10,432 bases of DNA from an uncultured Lachnospiraceae bacterium (GTDB lineage: Bacteria; Bacillota_A; Clostridia; Lachnospirales; Lachnospiraceae), in contig CACZHN010000091.1 in the NCBI GenBank assembly GCA_902780985.1, positions 1-10,432 on the forward strand, written 5' to 3'. Made by a program: the position numbers and the translations under genes. The first letter of the stretch is position 1. Each line of letters opens with the position of its first letter. The notes beneath the pieces are model-generated. The model was not told the DNA's origin. It did no database searches and was given only the letters and a program-made list of their open reading frames with translations. This document shows positions 1-7,148 of the stretch, piece by piece.

Positions 1-61
1 GTATAATATACCTGTGTCAGATTAAATGGTCTTTTAACAAAGATTAAAATCAGATTAAAGA

Positions 62-1420
62 TTAAAATGCATTTTCAAGGTACATCTCATCACGGACACC
101 GCCCTCTGCATTCTCGCTGTAACGTCCGCAAAAGTCTCCTGTCACTTCATCAAAGAATGCAAGTCTGTAGCGCGGATCAAACTCTACTTTCCATCCCTCT
201 TGATTCTTTTCGAAGATTACTTCCGCCTTGTCTCCGTCAAAGTGCAGCACGTTTACTTCCGTATCCTGAAACTCTTCCGAATATGTAGGATATACAACAT
301 AGTCTCCGGTTGCCGATACATAAAGGTTTGTGTAATAGCCCTTCAGCCCTACATTATCTTCGAATTTGCATTCTTTATACTCTCCGTTCTTATCAGGAGA
401 TACACGTATGATACTTGTATCACTTACTAAAATAACTGCATTTCCGCGCACAAAGATATGCTCATAATATCTTTTCAAGTCATAAAACTTCTCCAGATCA
501 TGACTGTCATCCTTACCGGTATTAATAAATGCCAATCCCCTTTCACCCTTCAATTCGGAATTCTCGGACTCGTCAGGATTCAGAACCTCATCTATAGAAA
601 TAGATTCTCCACGTTCGTATTCTTCGTGAGTTTTCTGAACCTTATCGCGCGGATCATATGTATATATGACCATAAGTCTGCCATCATCCGTAGTTCCCAG
701 CGGGTTCATAGCATAATGCGAATCGAATTCGTTCAGCATATCTTCCGAACCGTCTGCATATACTTTAAGGATCTTGGTCGTATAATTAACATTAAAATCA
801 TATCCGCATGCACACTGCACTCTGTCGTTCAGTACTACATACATAGCACTTCCGTCAGATGCAAGTGCATATGAACCGTTGAGTTCCGGATCATATTCCT
901 TTTCGAATTTATTCACAAGATTTCCGTCTGTATCATAATAATATCCGTAGACAACGGCCTCCTTGCGATTGCCGTATGGCGTAATGAATCCGAAGCCCTT
1001 CCCCTCGAATATAACCGGTGTAAGAAACATTTCACTGCAATCCACTACCTTAAATGTATTCAGAACGCTGTCCGTGCAGGCATCATATACAGTAACCTCT
1101 GTACTGCCATCATATTTGTCACGGTCAAGAATAACAAATCTTCCGTCTGCTATCTGCTCTATAAAATCCGCATCAGGAAACTTTTCGGCTATAATTCCCT
1201 TATACGCACGCTCCTTAGGTTCGGATACGATCTCTGTAGTTTCTTCGGATACTTCAGCCGAACCTACAGTTGCTTCGATTGTTTCTGAGGCTTCTACTGC
1301 CACACCTGTTTCATAATTCGTGGCAGCTGCGGTTTTCCCTTCTCCGCATCCCGTAAAGCAACCTGTTAAAAGAGTTGCCATTGTGATACATATTGCCTTC
1401 TTTAATGCTGTCTTTCTCAT
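62..1420 (-). CDS. Secreted lipoprotein with probable beta-propeller-like body
   Basis: 452 residues. The N-terminus is a lipoprotein signal: positive MRKTALKK, a hydrophobic stretch at about 9-20, and the lipobox L18-T19-G20-C21; a second Cys at 25 is a less likely site. A Ser/Thr/Glu-rich linker (about 30-72) follows, as is usual for lipoproteins tethered to a Gram-positive membrane. The rest (about 73-452) is rich in short beta strands with recurring patterns such as GRFVILD, GRLMVIY and GDYVVYP, which suggests a repeat or beta-propeller fold. That fold is inferred from the pattern only. No catalytic motif was recognised. The start is fixed by GGAGG, 7 nt upstream of ATG. It lies downstream of a terminator, and no convincing promoter is visible. 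Function unknown; a surface sensor or binding protein is possible. Confidence 0.85.
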   Translation of the reverse strand: MRKTALKKAICITMATLLTGCFTGCGEGKTAAATNYETGVAVEASETIEATVGSAEVSEETTEIVSEPKERAYKGIIAEKFPDADFIEQIADGRFVILDRDKYDGSTEVTVYDACTDSVLNTFKVVDCSEMFLTPVIFEGKGFGFITPYGNRKEAVVYGYYYDTDGNLVNKFEKEYDPELNGSYALASDGSAMYVVLNDRVQCACGYDFNVNYTTKILKVYADGSEDMLNEFDSHYAMNPLGTTDDGRLMVIYTYDPRDKVQKTHEEYERGESISIDEVLNPDESENSELKGERGLAFINTGKDDSHDLEKFYDLKRYYEHIFVRGNAVILVSDTSIIRVSPDKNGEYKECKFEDNVGLKGYYTNLYVSATGDYVVYPTYSEEFQDTEVNVLHFDGDKAEVIFEKNQEGWKVEFDPRYRLAFFDEVTGDFCGRYSENAEGGVRDEMYLENAF

Positions 1421-1421
1421 G

Positions 1422-1493
1422 TTAGTTCCTCCAATAAATACTTTTAACTTTCACTCATTAGTTCCTCCAATAAATACTTTTAACTTTCACTCA
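1422..1493. repeat. Perfect 36-bp tandem duplication in the lipoprotein leader
   Basis: Two head-to-tail identical 36-bp units at 1422-1457 and 1458-1493. Each unit contains, on the minus strand, a GGAGG Shine-Dalgarno site and an ATGAGTGAAAGTTAA frame. The proximal GGAGG (about 1429-1433) serves the lipoprotein ATG at 1420. The distal GGAGG (about 1465-1469) sits before an ATG at 1458-1456 that opens a four-codon frame (M-S-E-S-stop, 1458-1444). The absence of any mismatch points to a recent duplication or slippage event. Confidence 0.95.
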
Positions 1494-1530
1494 TAATTAG
1501 TTTACGCACGAAGGAAAACATTTTATGGAA

Positions 1531-1567
1531 AAAAATAAAAAAGTTTCCGAAAAAAAATCGGAAACCC
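1531..1567 (-). terminator. Intrinsic terminator after the 202-aa gene
   Basis: Arms 1543-1550 and 1558-1565 form a perfect 8-bp stem with a 7-nt loop. On the minus strand the stem is followed by TTTTTT, A, TTTTTTT. It starts 6 nt after the stop of the 202-aa gene and separates that gene from the lipoprotein gene. Confidence 0.85.
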
Positions 1568-1572
1568 TTTTA

Positions 1573-2181
1573 TTACAGCCATGTTGTTATATCGCCTTTC
1601 TTTACGCATAACCCATATGTTTTCATTTTTCTTGTTTCGTATTTTACAACAATATATATTTCATCATCGCGCTCAATTTCATGGCACCCGAAAGTATCAA
1701 TACGTTTGTTCCTGAATTCCTTCATAACATGATCATAGAAGATCACATACTTAGCCTCCATATTATTGCCAATGGATAAAGTATCGCATAATTCGCACTT
1801 CATTATAAACATTCCTTCATTAGAACCAATTGTTAACATTTTATAACTCTTGGCTGCCTCTAAATACGTTAAAATAATAAAAACAGGTACAACAACAGCT
1901 ACATATTCGCCAAGTATGATTACAGCCACTATCGCAACAGCACCTATAATAGCCCCATACAGATGACACCTTCCGTCCATGTTCTGTTTTTCCTTGAAAT
2001 TATAATAATGAAATTCACTCAACGGGAAAATATTATATTCGGCAGAAAGTCCGTCCTTGTCATACTCCTGTATCTCTTTTCTTCTTTCCCGTATTTTTAT
2101 GACCCTGCGTATATCGCTCCACAACGCAACGCTGAATATCAAAATACACAAGCTTGCACAAATAATCATATATACGTCCAT
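1573..2181 (-). CDS. Membrane protein of unknown function, 202 aa
   Basis: One hydrophobic helix lies at about 2-20, then a charged stretch (about 24-72), then a hydrophobic block at about 74-108 that can form two helices. The C-terminal domain (about 113-202) mixes alpha and beta and is probably cytosolic. It has Cys at 129, 132, 166 and 192; C129 and C132 form a CELC pair, but no full metal site is evident. The family was not recognised. The start ATG is preceded by AGGATGAG, a modest ribosome site. A leader hairpin lies 22 nt upstream, and a good promoter lies at the end of the preceding EAL gene, so this gene can be expressed alone. A strong terminator follows it. Confidence 0.8.
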   Translation of the reverse strand: MDVYMIICASLCILIFSVALWSDIRRVIKIRERRKEIQEYDKDGLSAEYNIFPLSEFHYYNFKEKQNMDGRCHLYGAIIGAVAIVAVIILGEYVAVVVPVFIILTYLEAAKSYKMLTIGSNEGMFIMKCELCDTLSIGNNMEAKYVIFYDHVMKEFRNKRIDTFGCHEIERDDEIYIVVKYETRKMKTYGLCVKKGDITTWL

Positions 2182-2202
2182 CTGTCTCTCATCCTACATA
2201 TT

Positions 2203-2235
2203 AAAGGCAGGAACCGATATTCAATTCCTGCCTTT
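2203..2235 (-). terminator. 11-bp hairpin: weak terminator or leader structure
   Basis: Perfect 11-bp arms at 2203-2213 and 2225-2235 with an 11-nt loop, between the stop of the GGDEF-EAL gene and the 202-aa gene. On the minus strand it is followed by TTTAATATG, a poor U-tract, so it may stop only part of the transcripts. It also falls inside the leader predicted from the promoter at 2257-2286. Confidence 0.6.
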
Positions 2236-2256
2236 ATCATTTTAACTTATGTATAT

Positions 2257-2286
2257 ATTATATTTCCGGATAGATCATTCTGTCCA
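2257..2286 (-). promoter_or_regulatory. Promoter for the 202-aa gene, overlapping the EAL stop codon
   Basis: On the minus strand: TGGACA (2286-2281), an 18-nt spacer, then TATAAT (2262-2257). That is one mismatch from the -35 consensus and none from the -10. The -10 overlaps the TAA stop (2260-2258) of the upstream GGDEF-EAL gene. The expected transcription start is near 2250, upstream of the 2203-2235 hairpin. Confidence 0.65.
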
Positions 2287-3937
2287 GTCGTTCCTCGAAG
2301 TCCTTAAGAGGTAACGGCCTGTCAAAGAAGTATCCCTGCACTATGCTGCAATCGTTGGCACGTAAAACTTCCAGCTGATCCACGCTCTCAACGCCTTCGA
2401 TCACACACTCAAGTCCTATGTCATGAGCCAGCATGATAACGTGCTTGAACATCTTATTGGATTTGCTGTCCTGATCCTCATTGTTTTTAGGAACAAAGCT
2501 CTTATCTACCTTAAGTACATTCCAAGGAATGTCACCGATAAGACTGAGTGATGAATATCCGACTCCAAAGTCATCAACCGCCGTCCAGATTCCCTGCTCG
2601 CGAAGTCCGCTTACAACTCTGTGCAGATCACGGAAGGACGCATCGGTCGTAGTCTCGGTAAGCTCGATCTCAATATATTCATGAGGCACTTTGTGCTTAT
2701 CCACTACTCTGACGATCTTGTCTATCAGGTCGATATCCACCAGATGTTTTCTGGAGAAGTTAACCGATACACGTACAGCCTCACGGCCTTCATCCAGCCA
2801 TCTTCTTATATCCGCACATACATGGTCCAGCATGTAGAAATCCAGATCACATATATCCGTATTCATCTCAAGGATCGGTATAAAATTCATAGGAGGAACA
2901 ACTTCCTTATCCTTGATCCATCTGCAAAGAGCCTCGGCGCCCGAAAGCTTTCTTGTATTCAGATCAACCTTCGGCTGGTAATAAACGGCAAACTCCTCTT
3001 TTTCAAGTCCGATCCTGAATTCGGTCTGAACCTGTTTGATCTGAGCTTTCTCCATCTTCATCTTATCATCGTATATCACTACTCCTCCCGGAGCCTGACG
3101 TTTTGCGTTTTCTCCCACGATCATGATCTTATCCATAATATCGCCGTAAGTCTTCATCATGAAAGGATCCGGAATCATATATACACCTGCCGAAGCAACG
3201 ACTACTATCTTCTTCTCACCCGCTTCATCATATGCGATCGGTGCACCTGCAAAAATGTCATATACCTTTCTCTTTATACTTCTGTCTATGACACCTACGA
3301 ATTTATCTCCTCCCAGACGTGTTATGATTCCGTCATCGCCCATAGTCTCCGACAGCAGCTCATAATACTTACGAAGAACGATATCACCGTTTGCACGGCC
3401 TATATCCTGATTTACCATAGTGAAGTTTCTGAGATCTATATGAAATGCGATCCTGCCGCCCAGTCTGTTCTCGTTATTAAGTATATCCAAATATCTTGCA
3501 AGAGCTCTGAAGTTCTTATATCCGTCAAGATCATAGAATCCGAACTCTTCCAGCATTTTTATGAGTCTGTATCTGCTGACAAATCCCAGAATAACTCTCA
3601 ATAATGTATCAATCTGTTCGATCTCATCTTCGCTTCTGTTCGTATCACCCTTTTCACCGTAAACCGTGGCGATTATTACCGCTTTTGTAAGTGTTACTAT
3701 TCTGATATTATGCAGTACCTCTCCCTCTTTGCCGTTGTCAAAATCGCAATAGCTTAAACCCATCCCTCTCTTTTCCATCAGCGGCGTTTTGTAAAAATAC
3801 GTAATACCTTTTGTAAGACGATAATGCTCGCTAATATCATGTATTAATTCTACATATTTCTCGCGATCATAGGGCTCCTCGTGAGTAATCCGCACCAGAC
3901 GTTCTAAAAAGCTTCTATACTTCTTTAAATCAGCCAT
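2258..3937 (-). CDS. c-di-GMP phosphodiesterase, degenerate GGDEF plus EAL
   Basis: 559 residues, cytosolic, no membrane helix. The N-terminal part (about 1-135) is an unrecognised, possibly GAF-like sensor. A GGDEF-type domain follows (about 140-293), whose signature reads G209-G210-D211-K212-F213. The E-to-K change should abolish cyclase activity, although GTP binding could remain. The EAL domain (about 298-557) looks complete: E335-A-L followed by CRW, N393 in VSVNF, E425/E428 in ELTE, D455-D456 in VDDFGVGYSS, K476/K479 in LKVDKS, E514 in IEGVES and Q534 in QGYFFDRP. These are the metal-binding and catalytic positions of active EAL enzymes, so hydrolysis of c-di-GMP to pGpG is expected. 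The start follows AAGGGG with suitable spacing. It lies 21 nt after the LacI-GGDEF gene, so the two are probably co-transcribed. Confidence 0.95.
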   Translation of the reverse strand: MADLKKYRSFLERLVRITHEEPYDREKYVELIHDISEHYRLTKGITYFYKTPLMEKRGMGLSYCDFDNGKEGEVLHNIRIVTLTKAVIIATVYGEKGDTNRSEDEIEQIDTLLRVILGFVSRYRLIKMLEEFGFYDLDGYKNFRALARYLDILNNENRLGGRIAFHIDLRNFTMVNQDIGRANGDIVLRKYYELLSETMGDDGIITRLGGDKFVGVIDRSIKRKVYDIFAGAPIAYDEAGEKKIVVVASAGVYMIPDPFMMKTYGDIMDKIMIVGENAKRQAPGGVVIYDDKMKMEKAQIKQVQTEFRIGLEKEEFAVYYQPKVDLNTRKLSGAEALCRWIKDKEVVPPMNFIPILEMNTDICDLDFYMLDHVCADIRRWLDEGREAVRVSVNFSRKHLVDIDLIDKIVRVVDKHKVPHEYIEIELTETTTDASFRDLHRVVSGLREQGIWTAVDDFGVGYSSLSLIGDIPWNVLKVDKSFVPKNNEDQDSKSNKMFKHVIMLAHDIGLECVIEGVESVDQLEVLRANDCSIVQGYFFDRPLPLKDFEERLDRMIYPEI

Positions 3938-3958
3938 ACCAACACCCCTTTTACTATA

Positions 3959-5866
3959 TCAATCCGTATTATCCCGTCTGTGTGCCTCCTGCTTCATCTC
4001 ATACATTGCTTCATCAGCCATACGGAAATACTCTTCATTTCCGAGATTGTTGTCCGAATCTATTACAACATATCCGATACTAACACTAAGCTTAAACGGA
4101 AGACTCAGGTCCTCGGAAACTCTCCGGACCTTATCGATGATCTCCTTCTTTATACCTTCCATATCCTCGGAGGCTTCATACTCTCCGATTATTACATATT
4201 CGTCTCCTCCGTACCTCACGGCTTTCCATGTTGACGGAACAGAAGATTTTATAACACTTGCAACAAGCTTGATCGCCGTGTCCCCCTGAAGATGACCGTA
4301 CTTGTCGTTTATAACTTTCATTCTGTTGATATCCGCAACCATGATAACGGAGTTTTGTTTCGAGTGACGCAGCTCGTCCAGATAAGGGATTGCTATCTTC
4401 TCATATCCCATTCTGTTATAGAGTCCCGTAAGTTCATCTCTTACCGAAATATCGGCAAGAAGTCTGTTTAGTGTTTCGAGTTTTATATTCTGACGTGCTC
4501 TTCCCAGACCGGCTGCGATATGCCTGGTCAGGGAATTAAGATAGAAATCTTTAACGGTCTTGTAGTAGTCCTTACTTACATAATATCCCAGACACTCGTC
4601 TCCCGCATGCAGCGGAACCAGGAGATAGAGTACTGTCTCCCTTGAATCCGGATCGTAATCCGGAACCAGCTCATTTACATCTATCGTATGTCTCGGAACT
4701 GTGACTCCCGCCTCCATTCCGTAGATCACATCGATCTCATCACTGTAACCAACGGTTTTGCTTACCTTATCTTTCTCCATGGATTCAACAAAATCCCGAT
4801 CAAGACAGATAAAGAAGTCCCCGCCTTCATAAGAATGGTCCTTCTCCAGCAAGCCCGCAAATGCGGTATGCACAGCCTCCGGAATTTTAACATTCACAAC
4901 CGATTCATCCAGTTCGATAAGATGCCAGTCGAATATCGTCCTCTCTACAGGAATTCGAAATGCTCTTGCTCTCGCTTCTTTCTGGATCTTCAAACCTTCA
5001 TCACCCATGGAGCAGCCGCAGCTTTCACCCCTGTCGAAGGTCGAATGATAAACCTTATCACCGAAGTCCGGTTCGCCGTTCATAAGTCCGATAAGGCTGT
5101 CCGTTGCCTGATAGCTTCTCATCTGCCATCCGCGGTCTACGGATGTGAGTATCGGTGAGAAGTGATTTCCGCTCATAAGATTATCAAATCCCGTTACCCT
5201 GACATCCTGCGGAACCCTGATGCCCGCATTATCAAGAGCGACACATGCAGCCAGTGCCATAGAGTCATTCGCACATATGAATACATCCGGAAGCTTATCC
5301 AGCTTGGAAATGATCTCCGGCATATTCTCTTCAACTATGGCATAGCTCCAGCTTCCTTCAAAGCTCTTCTTCGGATCAACGGAAAGACCGTGCTTTTCCA
5401 TGGTCTCAACCACTGCCCGATATCTTTCGTTGCTCTCTTCATTATCAAGAGGGCCGCTGATCCAGAATACATCTTTAACGTCATGGACCGTGATAAGATG
5501 CTCCACCAGTTCCTTCATACCGTTTACATTTTCCGTTCTTATACAGTTTATGTCATCGAGGGAATACTCAAGACATAATGAAGGAACTTTAGCTTCGAGA
5601 ATCTTCTCACGGAGGATTACATTTTCTCCCGCGTTATTCAGAGTATTTCCCAAAAGAAGTACTCCGTCGAAGTTCTCAAGCTTCGGAAGATTAAGTATAT
5701 TCAGTTCCCCGATAATTTCCGCTTCGGTCTTATCGTAGGATGTATAATCCATAAATACAAATACATCGACATTTTCTTCGGCAGCGCGCTTTCTGATTCC
5801 CTCTAACGCAAAGTCAAGATAATCGTCGTTCCAGCCGTTGGTGAATACGGCAATTCGTTTCTTCAT
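3959..5866 (-). CDS. Diguanylate cyclase with LacI-type ligand-binding sensor
   Basis: 635 residues, cytosolic, with no signal peptide and no DNA-binding helix-turn-helix. Residues about 1-280 match the sugar-binding core of LacI/GalR regulators: the KRIAVFT opening strand, DGVLLLGN, and ICANDSMALAACVALDNAGIR followed by VPQDVRVTGFDN. A linker with GESCGCS (280-286) leads to a middle domain (about 300-445), possibly GAF-like. The GGDEF domain (about 470-630) has DELTGLYNR, metal-site D512, N520-D521, GH at 524-525 and an intact G553-G554-D555-E556-Y557, so it should make c-di-GMP from two GTP. No RxxD inhibitory site is present at the usual place before GGDEY (544-548 read P-S-T-W-K), so product inhibition may be absent. 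The ligand is unknown; a sugar or purine is a family-based guess. The ATG is preceded by a run of seven G. Confidence 0.95.
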   Translation of the reverse strand: MKKRIAVFTNGWNDDYLDFALEGIRKRAAEENVDVFVFMDYTSYDKTEAEIIGELNILNLPKLENFDGVLLLGNTLNNAGENVILREKILEAKVPSLCLEYSLDDINCIRTENVNGMKELVEHLITVHDVKDVFWISGPLDNEESNERYRAVVETMEKHGLSVDPKKSFEGSWSYAIVEENMPEIISKLDKLPDVFICANDSMALAACVALDNAGIRVPQDVRVTGFDNLMSGNHFSPILTSVDRGWQMRSYQATDSLIGLMNGEPDFGDKVYHSTFDRGESCGCSMGDEGLKIQKEARARAFRIPVERTIFDWHLIELDESVVNVKIPEAVHTAFAGLLEKDHSYEGGDFFICLDRDFVESMEKDKVSKTVGYSDEIDVIYGMEAGVTVPRHTIDVNELVPDYDPDSRETVLYLLVPLHAGDECLGYYVSKDYYKTVKDFYLNSLTRHIAAGLGRARQNIKLETLNRLLADISVRDELTGLYNRMGYEKIAIPYLDELRHSKQNSVIMVADINRMKVINDKYGHLQGDTAIKLVASVIKSSVPSTWKAVRYGGDEYVIIGEYEASEDMEGIKKEIIDKVRRVSEDLSLPFKLSVSIGYVVIDSDNNLGNEEYFRMADEAMYEMKQEAHRRDNTD

Positions 5867-5877
5867 AGCCCCCCCAT
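5867..5877 (-). promoter_or_regulatory. Poly-G ribosome-binding site of the cyclase gene
   Basis: Seven consecutive G (5875-5869) end only 2 nt before the ATG at 5866-5864. No other Shine-Dalgarno sequence is close. An out-of-frame ATG at 5877 would read five codons including the stop (M-G-G-L-stop) and end in a TGA that overlaps the true start. No ribosome site supports that small frame. Confidence 0.5.
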
Positions 5878-5899
5878 AATTTGTTTCAAAATCCCAATA

Positions 5900-6394
5900 C
5901 TACTCTTTTTCCGGAACAAATCCGATGATACTTATGATCAGAAATATAACTCCCAGTGCCACAGTACCTATATAAAGCGCACTCCACAGCTTATATGCCG
6001 TATCGGAAGTGTACTCCGGGATCTTATAATCCCCTTCTGTTGTTTTATATACCTTTATCTTACATAAATCCCCTTTATTCAGTTGGGACTTCGTCTCTGT
6101 ATTTCCTGTATATACTTTACCGTCTATCTCATACTTAACTTTAAGCCGGCGATAATACTCCTTCGTTCCGTATTCATTTTCCCGAGAATGAACTGATGAG
6201 TATATGACTTCCGCGTCAACCGTGCGGACATCATCGGACTTTTTAAATCCCCAGTAATTTGCCCTGGTCGACATAAACCCGACGGATCCCAATATCAGAA
6301 AAAACAAAGCAAAAAATGTCGTGATAAAAGCACCTTGTATTGCTTTTCTTCTCTCTTCCTTCTTCCTTTCGGCCTTTTTTGATTTTCTACTCAT
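5900..6394 (-). CDS. DUF3592-like two-helix membrane protein
   Basis: 164 residues. A strongly basic N-terminus (about 1-18) is followed by a membrane helix (about 20-41), an extracytoplasmic beta-rich domain (about 55-128) and a second helix (about 137-158). The central pattern V-D-A-E-V...Y-Y-R-R-L-K-V-K-Y...DGKVYTG followed by K-G-D matches my memory of DUF3592-type domains. Their biochemical role is unknown. The ribosome site is AGGGGC just before ATG. It lies 33 nt upstream of the cyclase gene on the same strand with no terminator between them, so it is probably the first gene of the c-di-GMP operon. Confidence 0.8.
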   Translation of the reverse strand: MSRKSKKAERKKEERRKAIQGAFITTFFALFFLILGSVGFMSTRANYWGFKKSDDVRTVDAEVIYSSVHSRENEYGTKEYYRRLKVKYEIDGKVYTGNTETKSQLNKGDLCKIKVYKTTEGDYKIPEYTSDTAYKLWSALYIGTVALGVIFLIISIIGFVPEKE

Positions 6395-6429
6395 ACGCCC
6401 CTATAGTCCCCTAAAAAATACAAAACTAC

Positions 6430-6447
6430 GCTATATATAGCATACCA
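6430..6447 (-). promoter_or_regulatory. Possible promoter with 12-bp AT palindrome
   Basis: Upstream of the DUF3592-like gene there is an extended -10-like element TGGTATGCT (6447-6439) overlapping the perfect palindrome GCTATATATAGC (6430-6441). No good -35 was found. The gap after the luxS terminator makes a promoter here likely, and the palindrome could be an operator, but the exact box is uncertain. Confidence 0.3.
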
Positions 6448-6490
6448 TATTTTAACGGAAGTTAACACTAATTATATTTAAAACAAAGTA

Positions 6491-6525
6491 TAAAAAAACA
6501 GGCTCATCCCGAAAGATGAACCTGT
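6491..6525 (-). terminator. Intrinsic terminator of luxS
   Basis: Arms 6498-6508 and 6515-6525 pair over 11 bp in RNA, including one G-U pair, around a UUUCGG loop. A run of U follows on the minus strand (complement of 6492-6497). It starts 16 nt after the luxS stop and isolates luxS from the c-di-GMP operon. Confidence 0.9.
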
Positions 6526-6541
6526 CCCGAAAACTACATTT

Positions 6542-7066
6542 TTACGAATCGAAGAACTGCTGACCGTCATCTGTTACAAGTCTCTCGCTCTTCGGATACT
6601 CAAAGATAGCTGTGTTATCTTTGTTTGCGGCAAGATAATCCGCGAATTTAGCGGCATGCCACTTTGCGATTGCCAAATTATGCAACTCGAAATTTCCGCA
6701 GTTTACTGCTGTTGCGCCCGGAACGGAATCCGCTGCTTCCGCATATCTGAATGCTCTGTAAAGCAGATCGTGAATTTCCTTTGGCTGGCGATTACCCTTA
6801 AGAATAAGATAAAAACCTGTCAGGCAACCCATTGGTCCCCAATAGATAACTTCATCCTTCCAGTCAGGATCATTGCGAAGATATGTTGCAACAAGATGCT
6901 CAAGCGAATGCATGGCAGATACATCAACTGCAGGCTCTACATTCGGCTTTGTAACTCTTACATCGTATGTTGTAACTATATTGTCACCAACCAGATCCTG
7001 TCTGCTTATGAAGATTCCCGGGATTATTTTGGTATGATCAACAGAAAAGCTTGGTATTAAATCCAT
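6542..7066 (-). CDS. luxS: S-ribosylhomocysteine lyase LuxS (AI-2 synthesis)
   Basis: 174 residues, slightly longer than the usual length of about 150-170. LuxS cleaves S-ribosylhomocysteine to homocysteine and DPD, the precursor of autoinducer-2, in the activated methyl cycle in the cytosol. The metal ligands are visible: H53 and H57 in HSLEH and C123 in NCGNFELHN. E56 and the catalytic C81 in GPMGCLTGFY are present. The residue after the catalytic Cys is Leu, where Arg or Gln is common; it is not a catalytic position. The ribosome site GAGGAGG lies 8 nt before ATG. It lies 82 nt downstream of the zinc-ribbon gene with no clear terminator between, so read-through from the riboswitch-controlled promoter is possible. 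It also has its own candidate promoter. Confidence 0.97.
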   Translation of the reverse strand: MDLIPSFSVDHTKIIPGIFISRQDLVGDNIVTTYDVRVTKPNVEPAVDVSAMHSLEHLVATYLRNDPDWKDEVIYWGPMGCLTGFYLILKGNRQPKEIHDLLYRAFRYAEAADSVPGATAVNCGNFELHNLAIAKWHAAKFADYLAANKDNTAIFEYPKSERLVTDDGQQFFDS

Positions 7067-7100
7067 GGTGTTTCCTCCTCAAATTTATAACATCTTTCCC

Positions 7101-7109
7101 ATTATATCA
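7101..7109 (-). promoter_or_regulatory. Extended -10 promoter of luxS
   Basis: The minus strand reads TGATATAAT (7109-7101), a perfect extended -10 (TGn plus TATAAT). No -35 resembling TTGACA exists at 16-18 nt spacing (TACCGC at 17), consistent with an extended -10 promoter. The start would fall near 7094, about 28 nt before the luxS ATG. Confidence 0.6.
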
Positions 7110-7148
7110 CACCGTGGTGCATAGCGGTATATCAGTTTATTTCAATTT

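Noticed and set aside
2621..3604. Long plus-strand open frame of 327 codons opposite the GGDEF-EAL gene
   Set aside because: It is the antisense shadow of a gene with clear EAL motifs; no ribosome site or recognisable domain.
3959..5866. LacI-family transcription factor
   Set aside because: The protein begins directly with the ligand-binding core and has no helix-turn-helix; a GGDEF domain replaces DNA binding as output.
6542..7066. Leu after the catalytic Cys of LuxS as a sign of lost activity
   Set aside because: That position varies among LuxS proteins (Arg, Gln), while all metal ligands and catalytic residues are kept.
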